From Eleginops maclovinus (Eukaryota > Chordata > Actinopteri > Perciformes > Eleginopidae), in assembly GCF_036324505.1 (NCBI RefSeq), contig NC_086351.1, positions 2,146,001 through 2,210,000 on the forward strand: a stretch of DNA of 64,000 bases. The letters run 5' to 3'. The notes under the pieces were generated by a model. The model worked only from the letters and a program-made list of their open reading frames with translations. It did not search any database and was not told the DNA's origin. The position numbers and the translations under genes are program-made. Shown piece after piece: positions 63,663 through 64,000 of this stretch; within the stretch, counting starts at the first letter, position 1, and the number at the start of each line of letters is the position of its first letter.

Positions 63663-64000
63663 TGAAAGAATGATGCGGACGTGTGAGAGAAGCAGTCGGA
63701 AAAAGATTGGAGATGGAGACTAAATCAAGCCTTTGTTGTTGCTTCGGTTTTTCTCCCCGGAGGTTCTTGAATTTGAATATGAGGGGAGAGCCCCGCACAC
63801 TTCCTGTTGAACTGCGCAAAACACTGCCTTTCCTGCACCTCTCTGAAATGTAAATGTTACTGAATTGACAGGAGAGTAGAGTTTAGCAGGTTGGAAGATA
63901 CAACATGAATATAATGACTGTAAGAAAGTTTCGTCCATGAATTTGAAGCTACTTTTTGACATGCAAGGCACATGAGTAACTTTCAATTTACATCAAGCCT
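63663..64000. other. Window end, nothing recognised
   Basis: No coding or element signal seen. Confidence 0.35.

Overview
This is a 64 kb piece of a ray-finned (teleost) fish nuclear genome. Intron-containing vertebrate genes with GT/AG splice sites, long CA/TG microsatellites, fish-type LINE, SINE, hAT and Harbinger copies and AT-rich non-coding DNA all point that way. The local order hormad1 - ensa - mcl1 matches the known human 1q21 neighbourhood (HORMAD1, GOLPH3L, ENSA, MCL1), with no GOLPH3L between the first two here. I cannot name the species.

Layout. (1) 1-1472: the 5' part of a hAT transposon on the minus strand, with a BED-finger exon, an intron and an open transposase exon running off the left edge. 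It lies about 65 bp from a hormad1 exon and so probably in a hormad1 intron. (2) 1537-about 5160: hormad1 on the minus strand (meiotic chromosome-axis HORMA protein), eleven coding exons in the window with consistent phases; the C-terminal end is outside. (3) About 5150-5600: a shared divergent promoter with six CCAAT/ATTGG boxes and an E2F-like site. (4) 5737-10259: ensa (endosulfine alpha, PP2A-B55 inhibitor) on the plus strand, three coding exons. Exon 2 is 122 nt instead of the 123 its phases need, which puts a stop in the canonical frame. (5) 14909-16466: mcl1 (BCL2-family survival factor), three coding exons, complete. A tandem TGACG array and a short well-initiated uORF lie upstream.

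From about 17.2 kb to the right end I recognise no conserved gene. That 47 kb is intergenic DNA or large introns, occupied by mobile elements whose ends can often be read: two LINE copies with target-site duplications (21.4 and 56.8 kb), two copies of a 475-bp hAT-type MITE with 8-bp duplications (45.4 and 52.7 kb), a 584-bp element with 13-bp terminal repeats (45.97 kb), a 640-bp Harbinger derivative with TAA duplications and a MADF-like ORF (54.6 kb), SINEs (47.7 and 60.8 kb), a probable solo LTR (52.3 kb), a 32-bp minisatellite (25.1-25.9 kb), a 25-bp-arm palindrome (29.4 kb) and a 318-bp TG tract (39.75 kb).

How the parts relate: hormad1 and ensa are head to head and can share promoter elements; hormad1 acts in meiotic prophase, ensa controls mitotic/meiotic entry, and mcl1 controls apoptosis. 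Their adjacency is ancestral synteny, not evidence of a pathway. I found no CRISPR, operon or clearly undescribed coding system. The observations most worth a second look are the ensa exon 2 frameshift, the intact-looking hAT in hormad1, the palindrome that looks like a template switch, and the precisely delimited TE insertions.
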